Shown here in pieces: positions 51,401 through 60,858 of a DNA stretch of 64,000 bases. The position numbers were made by a program, and so were the translations under genes. The DNA comes from Microbacterium proteolyticum. GTDB taxonomy: Bacteria > Actinomycetota > Actinomycetes > Actinomycetales > Microbacteriaceae. The stretch's first letter is position 1; the number at the start of each line of letters is the position of its first letter. The notes under the pieces were generated by a model that was not told where the DNA came from, ran no database searches, and saw nothing but the letters and a program-made list of their open reading frames with translations. The stretch lies in NCBI RefSeq assembly GCF_029639405.1, contig NZ_CP121274.1, positions 1,674,001 through 1,738,000 of the forward strand, in the 5' to 3' direction.

Positions 51401-54373
51401 CCCATCACGTTCACCGACTACGTCCAGGTGCAGGCCGGCGCGGACAGCCGCATCCGCGTGAGCCCGCTCGCGAACGACATCGACCCCACGCAGGGTCGCC
51501 TGAAGCTGACGGGCGTGCGACCGGATCTGCCGAAGACCTTCGTGGACGGAAGCGACAATCCCGAGTACACGCGGCTGGACGCGATGGTCGAGAACGTCTC
51601 CGAGACGGGGGTCGTGATCCGCGCCGGCGAGGCCTCCGCGACGATGTCGTTCCTCTACGACGTGGAGTCGGATTCGGGGAACACCGGGCGCGGCCTGGTC
51701 GTGGTCAAGGTCGTGCGCGAGAGCGTGCCCGACTATCCCGTGGTGTCCGACACCGTCCTCACGCTCGAGGACCGCGACCAGTTCGTCTCGGGCGTCGACG
51801 TGATCGACGGCCGCGCGACCTGGTCGGGGGGCGATGTGGGCGACCTGCGCGTGTCGCTCTGGGGCGAGCCGACCGGTGTCCGCGTCGACGGCCGACGGGT
51901 CTCGGGAGAGCTTCCCGCCACGCGGCGCGTCATCCCGTTCGCCGTGACCGGTACCGTCGGCGGCCAGGAGGTCACGACGTACGCCTTCGTGCGGGTCCCC
52001 GGCGACGACGACCTCACTCTGGCACTGCGGCCCGGGTCCGCGCAGCGCGTCGACGAGCTGGCATCCGTGGAGTTCGACATGGCGGCTCTCGTCGCCGTCC
52101 CGCGGAGGGCGACCCTGGAAGTCGGTCCCGCCGTCACGACGACCGGCGTGCGCCCCGACGGACGCTGCAGCGTCACCGGCACCGTCGTCCGCTACGACGC
52201 GGGGAGCGGTTCGCCGTGGACCGACGCGTGCCAGGTGCCGGTGCGCGTCGCGGGCACGGAGGAGTGGACGGTGCTGTCCGTGCCGATCGGCGTCGTGGCG
52301 CGCGAGCCCCAGCCGGAGCTGCGTCCCGGCTCGCTCACGGTGGGACCGGGCGAGACGGCGACGTTCGACCTGCGCAACATGACCGGCTGGCAGCTGGGTC
52401 GCGAGGACTGGGCCGGCATCCGGTACGCGCTCGAATACTCGGGGTCCGCGTTCTCGTCCGTGACGCTGGACGGCTCGATCGTGACCGTCACCGGCGCCGA
52501 CCGCGCCGTCCCGGGCAGCGAGAACGCCGCGATCGTGTCGGTGACGAGCCACAAGGCGGTCGCGCCCGCACGTCTTCTGCTGCGCGTCGGCGCCGCCCCG
52601 TCGACCCTTCCGCAGGGCGGGACGACGACGCTGCAGTGTTCGCAGGCATCCGGCTCGAGCTGCACCATCGACGCGGTGGGGCTGCCGGGCGAGGTGAATC
52701 CGCTGCCGCGCACCCCGCTCGAGGTCGTGAGCGTGCGTCCCACGAGCGCGTGCGCCGGGGTCGGATTCGACGTCGCTTCGTCGGCGAGCGTGCGGGCCTC
52801 GTGGACGGCCGACGCGCCGGGAGCCACGTGCGCGGCCACGGTCACGCTCAAGGACGCCCAGGGGCGCTCGACCGCCGGGACGCGCGACGCCCGCGTGGTG
52901 CTGGATCTCCAGGGCTTCCCCCGCGCGCCTGCGAGCGTCCGCCAGACGGCTTACGCGGACGGATCGCTCACCTTGCGGATCGACCCCGGAGAGGCCCGAC
53001 GGGCGTATCCCGCGCTGACCGGGTTCCGCGTGCGCTTCGGTGGGCAGGTCGTCGCGGAGTGCGGACCCGACGGTTCGTGCCCTTCGATCAGCGCACCCAA
53101 CGGGGAACAGCGCGAGTACGTCGTCACCGCGGTGAACGCGGTGGGCGAGTCGAGCGGTTCGGTGCGCACGAACGGGTGGGCGTACGATCCGCCCGCGCAG
53201 CCCCGATCCGGGGAGTTCACCCCCGTCGTCACGCGCGGTGGCGAGGGCAACGTCGCCGACCTCGTCATCCGCGGCGTCGAGTCCGCCGAGACCGGGCAGC
53301 TCGAGATCCGCAGCGCGGCCGGTGAGACGCGCACCGTCAGCGTGGGGCGCAACCAGGACGATGTGCGGGTCGACGGGTTCCAGGTCGGCAGCAACTCGAG
53401 CACGCAGATCACGGTCACCCCGACGTCGCGTTTCCAGGTCCCGGCGGGACTCGGCGGTTCGGCGCAGGGCGGGGCGCTCACGTTCTCGGCGCACGGTGTG
53501 GGCGCGCCGCTCGAGCCCAACATGACGATCACCTCGCGCTCGACCGGCGACGGGGTCTCCACCGTGACGGTCGAGGGAACCGCGCGGCAGAACGGTACCG
53601 ACTCGAAGCTCCGGTACGGCATCGTCGAGGGCGGCTTCTGCCGCGTCGGCGACGACGGTCCGCGGCGCGACTTCCCCGGCAAGCTCGACGGTGTCGCGTA
53701 CACCTTCACCTTCTGCGTCGAGTCCAGCTACGACGGCACCTCGTACGGGTCGCAGAGCGTGACGCAGGAGTACCGCGTGGCCCAGGACACCGCGGCACCG
53801 CGCGGATACACGTTCGAGGTGGGGGCACGGCCCGTCTACGCGGAGAACGGATCCGTCGCGCGGTGGCGCATCTCCGGCATCGTCGAGGGCAGCAAGCCTC
53901 CGCGGCTCAACGACGTGAAGTACAGGAACTTCTCCGACGGAACCTCGAGCGTGTTCGGATCCGACCCGAACATCGGCGTCTACTTCCGGCACCAGCTCTG
54001 GGGCACGGAGTCCGAGACCGGTCGGGTCGCGCCCGCGTCGGGGAGTGCGCCGTACCAGGTGCAGGCGAGTACCCGGGTGGCATCCTGTGTCGCCGGCGAA
54101 CGCCTCCAGGTGTCATCGGACTCGAGCAACGACCAGGCCGCGGTGAGCCTCGACCGCGCGGCCGCCCGTTACACCGACAAGAACGGCAAGGTCCTCACCC
54201 CGCCCGAGGGGTCGGACCTGGTCCCCAAGGGCGCGACGACGGTCACCAACGTCCTGGTCACCGTCGACTGGTCCGCCCGCGGCTGGGGCCTCGACAAAGC
54301 GGTCCTCGAGACGAGCGGCACGTGCCAGCCGGGTACCGCCTCGGACGATCCGTCCGCCCCCACCACCCCCTGA
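48404..54373 (+). CDS. Giant Ig-like/cadherin-like surface protein
   Basis: A 1989-residue protein. An N-terminal signal anchor (TIAGLTSTLVAAALVVTA) is followed by a region of about 350 residues with propeller-like repeats (GAYLFTDGYSKIARID, SSVYLADDQSLWSIP). From about residue 395 come tandem Ig/cadherin-like modules marked by LLNDHDPNEDVLS, VLDNDVSPAGG and LANDIDPTQG. A fibronectin-III-like part begins near residue 1500. No C-terminal membrane helix or LPxTG motif was seen, so it probably stays bound by the N-terminal anchor. It could be an adhesin or the external sensor of the kinase with which it overlaps. Confidence 0.9.
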   Translation: MKRRTIAGLTSTLVAAALVVTASIVWPGLDAQETPEVDTAVWALQTGEGQRYARVNTTVGELDTVRTAGNPSQVAQGPEGAYLFTDGYSKIARIDEAQPVDLQEEQLDSAPDTPPGTTSVVTAGDFVVYRTDSGALYASRLSRAGQSVTELDPFGTAGDEDARTYTADAVTVDARGMLFAYSSVDGSVIRYDIEADELKGRDALEVDVASPVITAAGDQWVLVDADAGRVWVRGHDPVDLDTTEQLIVGDPDPRGSSVYLADDQSLWSIPVDGGETRREVGAGGNVLGQPAKPVQHDGVAYAAWLLPGDARGTLWRSDAGETDLSYGGATMPDQRRPVFVATDHAVILNETRTGWVWTVPDGTLLASSQSWTLDDRTEEAAVQSEEQLSVVLDPKPPIAEPDSFGVRAGRLITLPVLLNDHDPNEDVLSIVAESVTGLDPGFGGLSVTDDGQRLAVRVAPDATGSATFSYAVTDGTTADGLTSASTTVTLAVAPDDSNAAPVWCGVEKCLQAWPTPEVARGGTITVPVLPGWVDPDGDPLLLLSVDNPSGIGSVASTPAGEVVYQHSDDGSGGEQTVQLDVTVADTRGATTTKPLLIRVAPDPALAVQSFAVVDTAGSALTVDVGPHVTGTAGDVTIGSVRVLDDAQATATVVGGTTTFDFSASQPGVYRVDFTVTGAGRDATGTARITLLPGDAPAQLSTAPVVAFVRPQEDATLDVFAAVSNPTGRVLLLSDVVASAEDGASLTVDTVGQNDLRVSGSTAEGGPGLLGTVAYTVSDGTDDEGSRVGGEATVYLLPPAPEIAPIAVDDTVTVRAGTQADIPVLDNDVSPAGGRPTLDPASVQATPSVDGLAFASGGVLRYLAPTTPGSYEVTYRVYTTGTPSLWDEATVRITVLGPEANRAPVPDTLQGRVLSGGTTTVPFRSFGADPDGDAVVLDRIVTQPDRGTASISADGSSIVYSSVAGDRGQVSFRYRVSDPSGATGEGTVRIGVLDAEANPSPITFTDYVQVQAGADSRIRVSPLANDIDPTQGRLKLTGVRPDLPKTFVDGSDNPEYTRLDAMVENVSETGVVIRAGEASATMSFLYDVESDSGNTGRGLVVVKVVRESVPDYPVVSDTVLTLEDRDQFVSGVDVIDGRATWSGGDVGDLRVSLWGEPTGVRVDGRRVSGELPATRRVIPFAVTGTVGGQEVTTYAFVRVPGDDDLTLALRPGSAQRVDELASVEFDMAALVAVPRRATLEVGPAVTTTGVRPDGRCSVTGTVVRYDAGSGSPWTDACQVPVRVAGTEEWTVLSVPIGVVAREPQPELRPGSLTVGPGETATFDLRNMTGWQLGREDWAGIRYALEYSGSAFSSVTLDGSIVTVTGADRAVPGSENAAIVSVTSHKAVAPARLLLRVGAAPSTLPQGGTTTLQCSQASGSSCTIDAVGLPGEVNPLPRTPLEVVSVRPTSACAGVGFDVASSASVRASWTADAPGATCAATVTLKDAQGRSTAGTRDARVVLDLQGFPRAPASVRQTAYADGSLTLRIDPGEARRAYPALTGFRVRFGGQVVAECGPDGSCPSISAPNGEQREYVVTAVNAVGESSGSVRTNGWAYDPPAQPRSGEFTPVVTRGGEGNVADLVIRGVESAETGQLEIRSAAGETRTVSVGRNQDDVRVDGFQVGSNSSTQITVTPTSRFQVPAGLGGSAQGGALTFSAHGVGAPLEPNMTITSRSTGDGVSTVTVEGTARQNGTDSKLRYGIVEGGFCRVGDDGPRRDFPGKLDGVAYTFTFCVESSYDGTSYGSQSVTQEYRVAQDTAAPRGYTFEVGARPVYAENGSVARWRISGIVEGSKPPRLNDVKYRNFSDGTSSVFGSDPNIGVYFRHQLWGTESETGRVAPASGSAPYQVQASTRVASCVAGERLQVSSDSSNDQAAVSLDRAAARYTDKNGKVLTPPEGSDLVPKGATTVTNVLVTVDWSARGWGLDKAVLETSGTCQPGTASDDPSAPTTP

Positions 54374-54408
54374 CCCTCCCGATCCCCCCGACAGAGAGAC
54401 GCACCGCC

Positions 54409-55374
54409 ATGACGATCACCCAGGAACAGGCGACCTGGTACGCCCAGACCTTCGCGCAGATCGCCGACAACGTCGAGCGCGCCGTGCTCGGTAAGCGGCA
54501 CGTCGTCGAGCTCGTGCTGACGGCCATGCTCAGTGACGGGCACGTGCTCCTCGAGGATGTCCCGGGAACGGGCAAGACCTCGCTCGCGCGCGCGATCGCG
54601 CAGTCGGTGCAGGGGACGAACACCCGCATCCAGTTCACCCCCGACCTGCTGCCGGGCGACATCACCGGCATCACGGTGTACGACCAGAAGACCGGCACCT
54701 TCGAGTTCCACGCCGGCCCGATCTTCGCCAACATCGTCCTGGCCGACGAGATCAACCGCGCGAGCCCGAAGACGCAGTCCGCCCTGCTCGAGGTCATGGA
54801 GGAGGCGCGGGTCACCATCGACGGCGTCTCGCGCGAGGTCGGCGTGCCGTTCCTCGTCCTGGCGACGCAGAACCCGGTCGAGCAGGCGGGAACGTACCGG
54901 CTGCCCGAGGCGCAGCTCGACCGGTTCCTGCTGCGCACCTCGCTCGGATACCCCGACCACGCCGCCACCGTCCGCATCCTGGACGGCGCTCCGGTCGCCA
55001 CCGCGGATCTGCGTCCGATCATCACGCCGCAGGCGCTCGTCGGCATGGCCGACCTCGCCGCGAGCGTCTACGTCGACGCGTTGGTCCTCGACTACATCGC
55101 CCGGATCGTGGATGCCACCCGCTCGGCCGACGAGGTCCGGCTCGGGGTCAGCATCCGCGGCGCGCTCGCTCTGACGCGGGCGACGCGGGCGCGCGCCGCG
55201 GCGCAGGGGCGCACCTACGCGACCCCCGACGACGTCAAGGCGCTGGCCGTCGCAGTGCTCTCGCACCGTCTGATCCTGCACCCGGAGGCGGAGTTCGACG
55301 GTGTCACTCAGGAGGCCGTCGTCGGGCAGGTGCTCCTGGACACCGTGCCTCCCACGCAGCGCGAGAGCGCCTGA
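54409..55374 (+). CDS. MoxR-family AAA ATPase
   Basis: A 321-residue AAA+ ATPase of the MoxR family. The Walker A motif PGTGKTS is at residues about 52-58, Walker B is VLADEINRA, followed by a sensor region with LATQNPVEQAGTYRLPEAQLDRF. MoxR proteins act as chaperones or activators of partner proteins with von Willebrand or DUF58 domains, and a DUF58 gene follows. It is the third gene of the operon, 35 bases after the Ig-like gene. Confidence 0.94.
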   Translation: MTITQEQATWYAQTFAQIADNVERAVLGKRHVVELVLTAMLSDGHVLLEDVPGTGKTSLARAIAQSVQGTNTRIQFTPDLLPGDITGITVYDQKTGTFEFHAGPIFANIVLADEINRASPKTQSALLEVMEEARVTIDGVSREVGVPFLVLATQNPVEQAGTYRLPEAQLDRFLLRTSLGYPDHAATVRILDGAPVATADLRPIITPQALVGMADLAASVYVDALVLDYIARIVDATRSADEVRLGVSIRGALALTRATRARAAAQGRTYATPDDVKALAVAVLSHRLILHPEAEFDGVTQEAVVGQVLLDTVPPTQRESA

Positions 55375-55418
55375 GCCGTGCACGCCCGCCCGATCCTCCG
55401 CCACAGGGGGGTGACGTC

Positions 55419-56795
55419 GTGCCCGACGTGAGCCTCACCGAGTCGCGGCTGACGCGCACCTCCGCCGGCACGGTCGGGACCGGTTCGCGCACCTCGATCA
55501 CGTCCACGTCGACCCGTCGCACCCGTCGGCTGGTGCGCGCCGCCGTGCGCGCCGCCGAGGTGTGGCAGACGATGGTGGATGCCGGAGAGGCGGCGGCGCG
55601 GTGGGCGGGTCGCACGGTCCGACCGGCGGGCGCGGTCGTGGCGGTCGCGGCCACGGCGGGGCTGGTCCTCGGCCTCATCTTCGGCTGGGTGGAGTGGATG
55701 GTGGCCGGATCGGTCGCGCTGCTGCTGCTGATGATGAGCGTCCCGTTCCTCTTCGGGGCACGCGCGTACGACGTCGATCTGTCGCTCACCCACGAGCGGG
55801 TCGTCGCCGGGCACGGGGTCACGGGTGAGATCGGCGTGCGCAATTCCAGCGGTCGCCCCGCGCTCCCGGGGCGCCTGGACATCCCCGTCGGCCGGGGTCT
55901 GGTGGAGTTCGCCGTCCCGCTGCTGCGGCCGGGCCACGGTGTCACCGAGCCCCTGGAGATCCCGCCCCTGCCCCGCGGGGTCGTGCGCATCGGACCCGTG
56001 ACGACGGTCCGCAGCGACCCGGTCGGTCTGCTGCGCCGTGAGCACGCGTTCGACGACATCCACGACCTGTACGTCCACCCGCGCACGGTGGGACTCCCGT
56101 CCACGAGTGCCGGTCTGATCCGCGACCTCGAGGGCAGCGCCACCCGGCGGCTGGTGGACGCCGACATGTCCTTCCACGCGATCCGCGAGTACGTCCCGGG
56201 GGATTCCCGACGGCAGGTGCACTGGAAGTCGACCGCAAAGACCGGGCGGCTGATGGTGCGGCAGTACGAGGAGTCGCGACGGTCGCGGATGGCCGTGGTG
56301 CTGGCCGCGGCGACCCAGGAGTACGCGGATGCCGACGAGTACGAGCTCGCGGTGTCGGCCGCCGCGTCGCTGGGGCTCCGTGCCGTCCGCGACGCGCGCG
56401 ACATCGACGTGGTGACCGGGACCGAGATCCCGCGGGTCGTCAAGGGCCGGCTCCGCGCGATCCGGCACGTCCCGACGGCGACGCCGCGCGCCATGCTGGA
56501 CGGCTTCAGTGCGATCGCCCATCACGAGAACACGATGCCGGTCGAGGACGTCTGCCGCCTGGCATCCGAGGCGAACGAGAGGCTGTCGATCGCGTTCGTG
56601 GTCGTCGGCTCCGCCGTGTCGATCGGGCGGCTGCGTCAGGCTGCGCTGGCCTTCCCCTCCGACACCGCCGTCGCGGCGGTCGTGTGCGACGAACGGGCCC
56701 ACCCGCGCATGCGGAGCGTCGCGGGCCTCACGGTCCTGACGATCGGCACGCTCGACGATCTCGCGGGCCTCCTCGTGCGGGGGGCGACCTCGTGA
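55419..56795 (+). CDS. DUF58 protein
   Basis: A 458-residue membrane protein of the DUF58 family. Two hydrophobic segments (GAVVAVAATAGLVLGLIFGW and MVAGSVALLLLMMSVPF) precede the DUF58 core. The core contains DMSFHAIREYVPGDSRRQVHWKSTAKTG in two adjacent conserved pieces. The usual partners are MoxR ATPases and membrane transglutaminases, as found on both sides here. GTG at 55419 follows GGGGGG; its stop overlaps the GTG of the next gene. Confidence 0.91.
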   Translation: MPDVSLTESRLTRTSAGTVGTGSRTSITSTSTRRTRRLVRAAVRAAEVWQTMVDAGEAAARWAGRTVRPAGAVVAVAATAGLVLGLIFGWVEWMVAGSVALLLLMMSVPFLFGARAYDVDLSLTHERVVAGHGVTGEIGVRNSSGRPALPGRLDIPVGRGLVEFAVPLLRPGHGVTEPLEIPPLPRGVVRIGPVTTVRSDPVGLLRREHAFDDIHDLYVHPRTVGLPSTSAGLIRDLEGSATRRLVDADMSFHAIREYVPGDSRRQVHWKSTAKTGRLMVRQYEESRRSRMAVVLAAATQEYADADEYELAVSAAASLGLRAVRDARDIDVVTGTEIPRVVKGRLRAIRHVPTATPRAMLDGFSAIAHHENTMPVEDVCRLASEANERLSIAFVVVGSAVSIGRLRQAALAFPSDTAVAAVVCDERAHPRMRSVAGLTVLTIGTLDDLAGLLVRGATS

Positions 56796-59287
56796 GCGGT
56801 TCCGCGCGTCGGACGGATCCGGCCCGACGTGCCCGCGTCGTCGCGGCGGGGGCGTTCACCGGCGTGTCCGTTCTCCTGGCCACCGTCGCGGCGTGGCCGG
56901 TGTACGCGTCGCCGACATTCCTCGTCCTCGTGGCCGTCGCGGTGCCCGTTTCGGCGGGGCTCGTCGGGGTGAGTGCGTGGCGCCGCTGGGGCGGCTGGGC
57001 CACCGCCGCCCTCCTCGCCGGCGCGTTCGCGGTGCTGGCCGTGCCGCTCGCCGTGCCGTCGCGTCTAGGCGGTCCGGTGGAGATCCTGCGCGGTCTTGGC
57101 GAGGCGTTCGCCGGCGTGGTGCTCGCGTGGAAAGACCTGGTGACGGTCGAGCTCCCCGTCGGCGATTACCGCAATCTCCTCGTGCCGGCGCTCCTGGTGT
57201 TCCTGGTCGGGACGGCGGCGACCCTCGGGCTCGCCCTCCGCTCCGATCGACTCGCCCCGTTCGCCGTCGTGAGCGGGCTCGCGATGAGCGGGTTCGGACT
57301 CTTCTTCGGTCGCACCTCGACGAGCGCGCCACTGACGGTCGGCCCGCTGTGGCTCGCGGCCCCCGTCGAGACCGGTATCGGGGTCGCGGCCGTCCTCTCG
57401 GCGGTGCTGTGGCTCGCGTGGCGCACGCGCGACGAACGCACGCGCGCGCTCCGTCGGGCGAGCGAGAGCGGCGCTGTCGCCCAGCCGCGGCGGCGCTCGC
57501 GCACCGATCGGCGCCGTGCGGCGCTGGGGGCGGCGATGGTCGTGGTGGCCGTCGTCGCCGCCGTGGCGGTCGTGCCGTGGGCCGCGCAGGATGCCGATCG
57601 CCGCGTGCTGCGATCCGCCGCGGGTCCCGAGCGTCAGATCGCCGAGGCGGTGAGCCCGCTCTCCGAGTACCGGGCGATGTTCTCCGACGCCCGCGACGAG
57701 GACGTGCTGTTCCGTGTCGACAGCACCGGCACCGCGCCCGAGCGCATCCGTGTGGCGACCCTGGACGTGTACGACGGTGAGGTCTACCGTTCCTCCGGCT
57801 CGAGGCAGGGAGCGTTCGTCCGGGTGCCCTCGAGCCTGCCGGCCGGCTCCGGCCGCGCGGTGGAGGCCGACATCCGGATCGGCGACCTGGGCGGGATCTG
57901 GATGCCGACGGCCGCCGGACTCGTGTCGGCGACGTTCGAGGGCGACCGCCGGAACGTCCTCGCCGACCGCTTCTACTACAGCGCGGATGCCCAGGCCGGC
58001 GTCGAGATCGCGGACGGCGGACTGATCCCCGGCGACGCGTACACGATCTCCGCGGTGGAGCCGACCGATGTCGACCCGGCGACCTTCACGGCATCCGGTG
58101 TCGACGGTGGCGTGGCGGGCGGGGAGAACCTTCGTCGGTGGGTCGACGAGCACGCTACCGGGAGCTCTGGTGCGGATCTGGTCGCGCTGATCCGTCTCCT
58201 GCGCGATCGCGGCTACCTGAGCCACGGACTCGCCCCGGCCGCCGGTGCGCCGGCACCGAAGTGGACGACGGACCTCGTCGGCTACCAGCTGCAGCCGAGC
58301 GCGTCGGGCCACTCGTTGGCGCGCATCGAGACGATGTTCCAGCGGTTGCTCGAACGCGAGGACGACCCGCGCGCGCAGTCGACCGGCAACTACGTCGCCG
58401 CCGTCGGCGACGACGAGCAGTTCGCCGTCGCCGCCGCGCTCGTCGCCGAGGAGCTCGGTTTCCCCGCGCGCGTCGTCGTCGGCACGCGCCTCACCTCGAG
58501 CGACGCCGGTGTGGCGACGTGCGAGGCGGGCGAATGCCGCGCGCGGGATCTGAGCGCGTGGACCGAGGTGCGCGACGTCGATGGGCGGTGGGCCGCGATC
58601 GATGCGACCCCGCAGTGGGAGCTCTCGCCCAGCCTCGAAGTGACGCAGCAGCGCGACCCCGAGAACGTCACCGAGGTGCGCCCGGACACCGTCGACGAGG
58701 TCGTTCCGCCCGACCCGGTGCAGGAGGACAACGCGCTCACCGACGACGACAGGAACGACGACGGGCTCGATCTCGCGTGGCTCTGGCCGATCCTGCGGAT
58801 CAGCGGTATCGCGCTGCTGGTCGCGCTGATCGTGTTCGGTCCGTTCCTCGCCGTCGTGGTGGCCAAGGCCGTCCGTCGTCGCGGTCGTCGCCGTGACCCG
58901 GATCCGCGCGTCTCGATCGCCGGCGGGTGGGACGAGTACGTGGATGCCGGGGTGGATGCCGGCCGCGACCCGCGGCCCTCCTCGACCCGGCGCGAGGTGG
59001 CGGAGTCCTTCGACACCCCGTCGGGGAGGCGACTCGCCGAGGATGCGGACCGGGCCGTCTTCTCGTCTCGTACCGTGACGGCCGACGAGGCGGCGGAGTT
59101 CTGGCGCATCGTGGAGGACGAGCGCCGCGTGCTGACGCGTCAGCGCGGCTGGTGGCGCCGCGTCCGCGCGGCCGTATCGTTGAGATCGTTCCTGCGGTTC
59201 TTCGCCCCGAGCCCCATGCGCCGACGGCCGCCGCACCGCGACGAGAGGGGGAAGCGCCCGCCCGCCGGGCGGCGCGAGACGACATGA
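56792..59287 (+). CDS. Transglutaminase-like (TgpA-type) membrane protein, degenerate catalytic site
   Basis: An 831-residue protein with several N-terminal membrane helices (residues about 15-180, then around 245), an external domain, one helix near residue 670 (ILRISGIALLVALIVFGPFLAVVV) and a cytoplasmic tail. The external domain aligns with transglutaminase cores at VGDDEQFAVAAALVAEELG, but the catalytic Cys position is D541 and the His position is S588 (LSAWTEV); only the Asp, D604 (AIDATPQW), remains. It is therefore probably not an active transglutaminase. The operon context with MoxR and DUF58 is typical of the family. Confidence 0.88.
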   Translation: MSGSARRTDPARRARVVAAGAFTGVSVLLATVAAWPVYASPTFLVLVAVAVPVSAGLVGVSAWRRWGGWATAALLAGAFAVLAVPLAVPSRLGGPVEILRGLGEAFAGVVLAWKDLVTVELPVGDYRNLLVPALLVFLVGTAATLGLALRSDRLAPFAVVSGLAMSGFGLFFGRTSTSAPLTVGPLWLAAPVETGIGVAAVLSAVLWLAWRTRDERTRALRRASESGAVAQPRRRSRTDRRRAALGAAMVVVAVVAAVAVVPWAAQDADRRVLRSAAGPERQIAEAVSPLSEYRAMFSDARDEDVLFRVDSTGTAPERIRVATLDVYDGEVYRSSGSRQGAFVRVPSSLPAGSGRAVEADIRIGDLGGIWMPTAAGLVSATFEGDRRNVLADRFYYSADAQAGVEIADGGLIPGDAYTISAVEPTDVDPATFTASGVDGGVAGGENLRRWVDEHATGSSGADLVALIRLLRDRGYLSHGLAPAAGAPAPKWTTDLVGYQLQPSASGHSLARIETMFQRLLEREDDPRAQSTGNYVAAVGDDEQFAVAAALVAEELGFPARVVVGTRLTSSDAGVATCEAGECRARDLSAWTEVRDVDGRWAAIDATPQWELSPSLEVTQQRDPENVTEVRPDTVDEVVPPDPVQEDNALTDDDRNDDGLDLAWLWPILRISGIALLVALIVFGPFLAVVVAKAVRRRGRRRDPDPRVSIAGGWDEYVDAGVDAGRDPRPSSTRREVAESFDTPSGRRLAEDADRAVFSSRTVTADEAAEFWRIVEDERRVLTRQRGWWRRVRAAVSLRSFLRFFAPSPMRRRPPHRDERGKRPPAGRRETT

Positions 59288-60858
59288 ACGATTCCACGGG
59301 TGTACTCCTGGGAGCGCTGACGCTGCTCCTCTTCGTGATCGTGTACGTCTGGTACGCGCTGGCGCTCGCCGCCGTGTTCGCGAAGACGGGGGAGTCGACC
59401 TGGAAGGCATGGGTCCCGTTCGTCAACCTCGGGACGATCCTGAAGATCGGCGGGTTCTCGCCGTGGCTCATCCTGCTGATTTTCATCCCCTTGTTCGGCG
59501 CCCTGGCCTTCGCCGTCGTCTTCATCGTCGCGGTGCACCGCGTCAACCGCGGGTTCGATCGTGGCGCAGGCATGACCGTCCTCGGGGCGCTTCTGGGCGT
59601 CGTGTGGGCGAGCATCCTGGGATTCGGCGCCGCGCGCTGGGTGGGGGAGACCCCGGGCGTCCGCCGCTCCGGCGGCATCGACGAGAACTCCGCGCCGGTG
59701 CGACGCGGCCAGGACTTCGCGGGTCCTTACGTCCCCCTCATCGGTGGGTGGACGCCCGAGCTCCCGGCGACACCGCACGACGCCGGGCGCGAGGACGCAC
59801 CGGCTCCGCCGCCGGTGTCGGAGCCGATCGCCCTGCCCTTCTCGGCGGTGTCCCCGTCGCTCGCGGATGCGCCACCGCCGCCCACGGACTGGGCACCGCC
59901 CACGCTTCCGGGCGCGCCGGTGTCCGCGCCGCCCCCCTCCGATGCGCGGGTCGACGAGTCGGATCGCTCGCAGACTTCGCCGCCCGAGGACGCCCGCACC
60001 TCCGTGTCCGAGGCGCTCGCGGCCCTGCGGGCACCGGCCGACCCGCCCGCGGGCGCCCGCGAGGAACCCCCCGCCTCGTCGCCCGTTGCCGAAGCGGATG
60101 CCCCGTGGAGCGCGGCCCCCCTCACCCCGGCCGTTCCGTCGCGCGCCCGCCCCGCCGCGTCGGCCGGAGCCGTCGCCCCTTCCGAGCGCGAGCCCGATGT
60201 CCCCGTGGGCGCACCGGACGACGCTGAGCAGTGGCGCGCGCCGTCGCCCCCCTCTGCCGAGAAGGATGCGGCGATCGACGAACCGCTCACGCGTCCGGCG
60301 CCGGGCGGCACCCCCGTGCCCGCGCCCGCGGACGAGGGGCCGGACGAGGATTTCCCCGAGCTCTCGGAGGCGGTGTCCGCCGTCGCCGATGCCCCGCACG
60401 CGGGTGCGCCGCGATCGGCGCGCACGTCGGTGTCGGCGCTCTACACGCAGCCGGAGTTCCCCGCCGAGCCCGATGACGCCGACTTCGATGCCCTCGACCG
60501 CACGGTGGTCACCCGGCGCCGTCGGATCCCGTGGGCTCTCGTGCCGCCGAACGGCGTGCCCGTCGACCTGACGTCCGACGTGGTGATCCTCGGACGCCGG
60601 CCGACTCCGGATGCCGCGCACCCCGACGCCCAGCTCGTGCCGATCGCCGACGAGACCCGCACCGTCTCGAAGACCCACGCCCGACTGCAGCTGCGCGGCG
60701 AGACCTGGTTCGTCACCGACCTGGACTCCACGAACGGCGTGCTGTTCGCGACGCTCATGGGCACCGAGGTGGAGGCCCCTCCCGGTGAGGAGATCGAGGC
60801 GGGCGAGCGGTTCTTCCTCGGTGACGCGGAGGTGCGACTGACGAGGAGGGAACCGTGA
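59284..60858 (+). CDS. FHA-domain membrane protein
   Basis: A 524-residue protein. An N-terminal membrane domain of three or four helices (residues about 5-115, DUF5684-like: STWKAWVPFVNLGTILKIGG) is followed by a long Pro/Ala/Asp-rich disordered stretch (about 135-400). A C-terminal FHA domain (residues about 430-520) has GRRPTPD, SKTHARLQL and DLDSTNGVLF, including the Arg and Ser used for phosphothreonine binding. It probably docks phosphorylated partners of the kinase encoded at 47.3 kb. The ATG overlaps the previous stop. Confidence 0.92.
   Translation: MNDSTGVLLGALTLLLFVIVYVWYALALAAVFAKTGESTWKAWVPFVNLGTILKIGGFSPWLILLIFIPLFGALAFAVVFIVAVHRVNRGFDRGAGMTVLGALLGVVWASILGFGAARWVGETPGVRRSGGIDENSAPVRRGQDFAGPYVPLIGGWTPELPATPHDAGREDAPAPPPVSEPIALPFSAVSPSLADAPPPPTDWAPPTLPGAPVSAPPPSDARVDESDRSQTSPPEDARTSVSEALAALRAPADPPAGAREEPPASSPVAEADAPWSAAPLTPAVPSRARPAASAGAVAPSEREPDVPVGAPDDAEQWRAPSPPSAEKDAAIDEPLTRPAPGGTPVPAPADEGPDEDFPELSEAVSAVADAPHAGAPRSARTSVSALYTQPEFPAEPDDADFDALDRTVVTRRRRIPWALVPPNGVPVDLTSDVVILGRRPTPDAAHPDAQLVPIADETRTVSKTHARLQLRGETWFVTDLDSTNGVLFATLMGTEVEAPPGEEIEAGERFFLGDAEVRLTRREP

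Noticed and set aside
47969..53992. A 2007-codon open frame on the minus strand opposite the Ig-like gene
   Set aside because: High-GC codon bias opens antisense frames. The plus-strand frame has a signal anchor and Ig-like modules, while the antisense product is Arg/Gly/Asp-rich without any domain.
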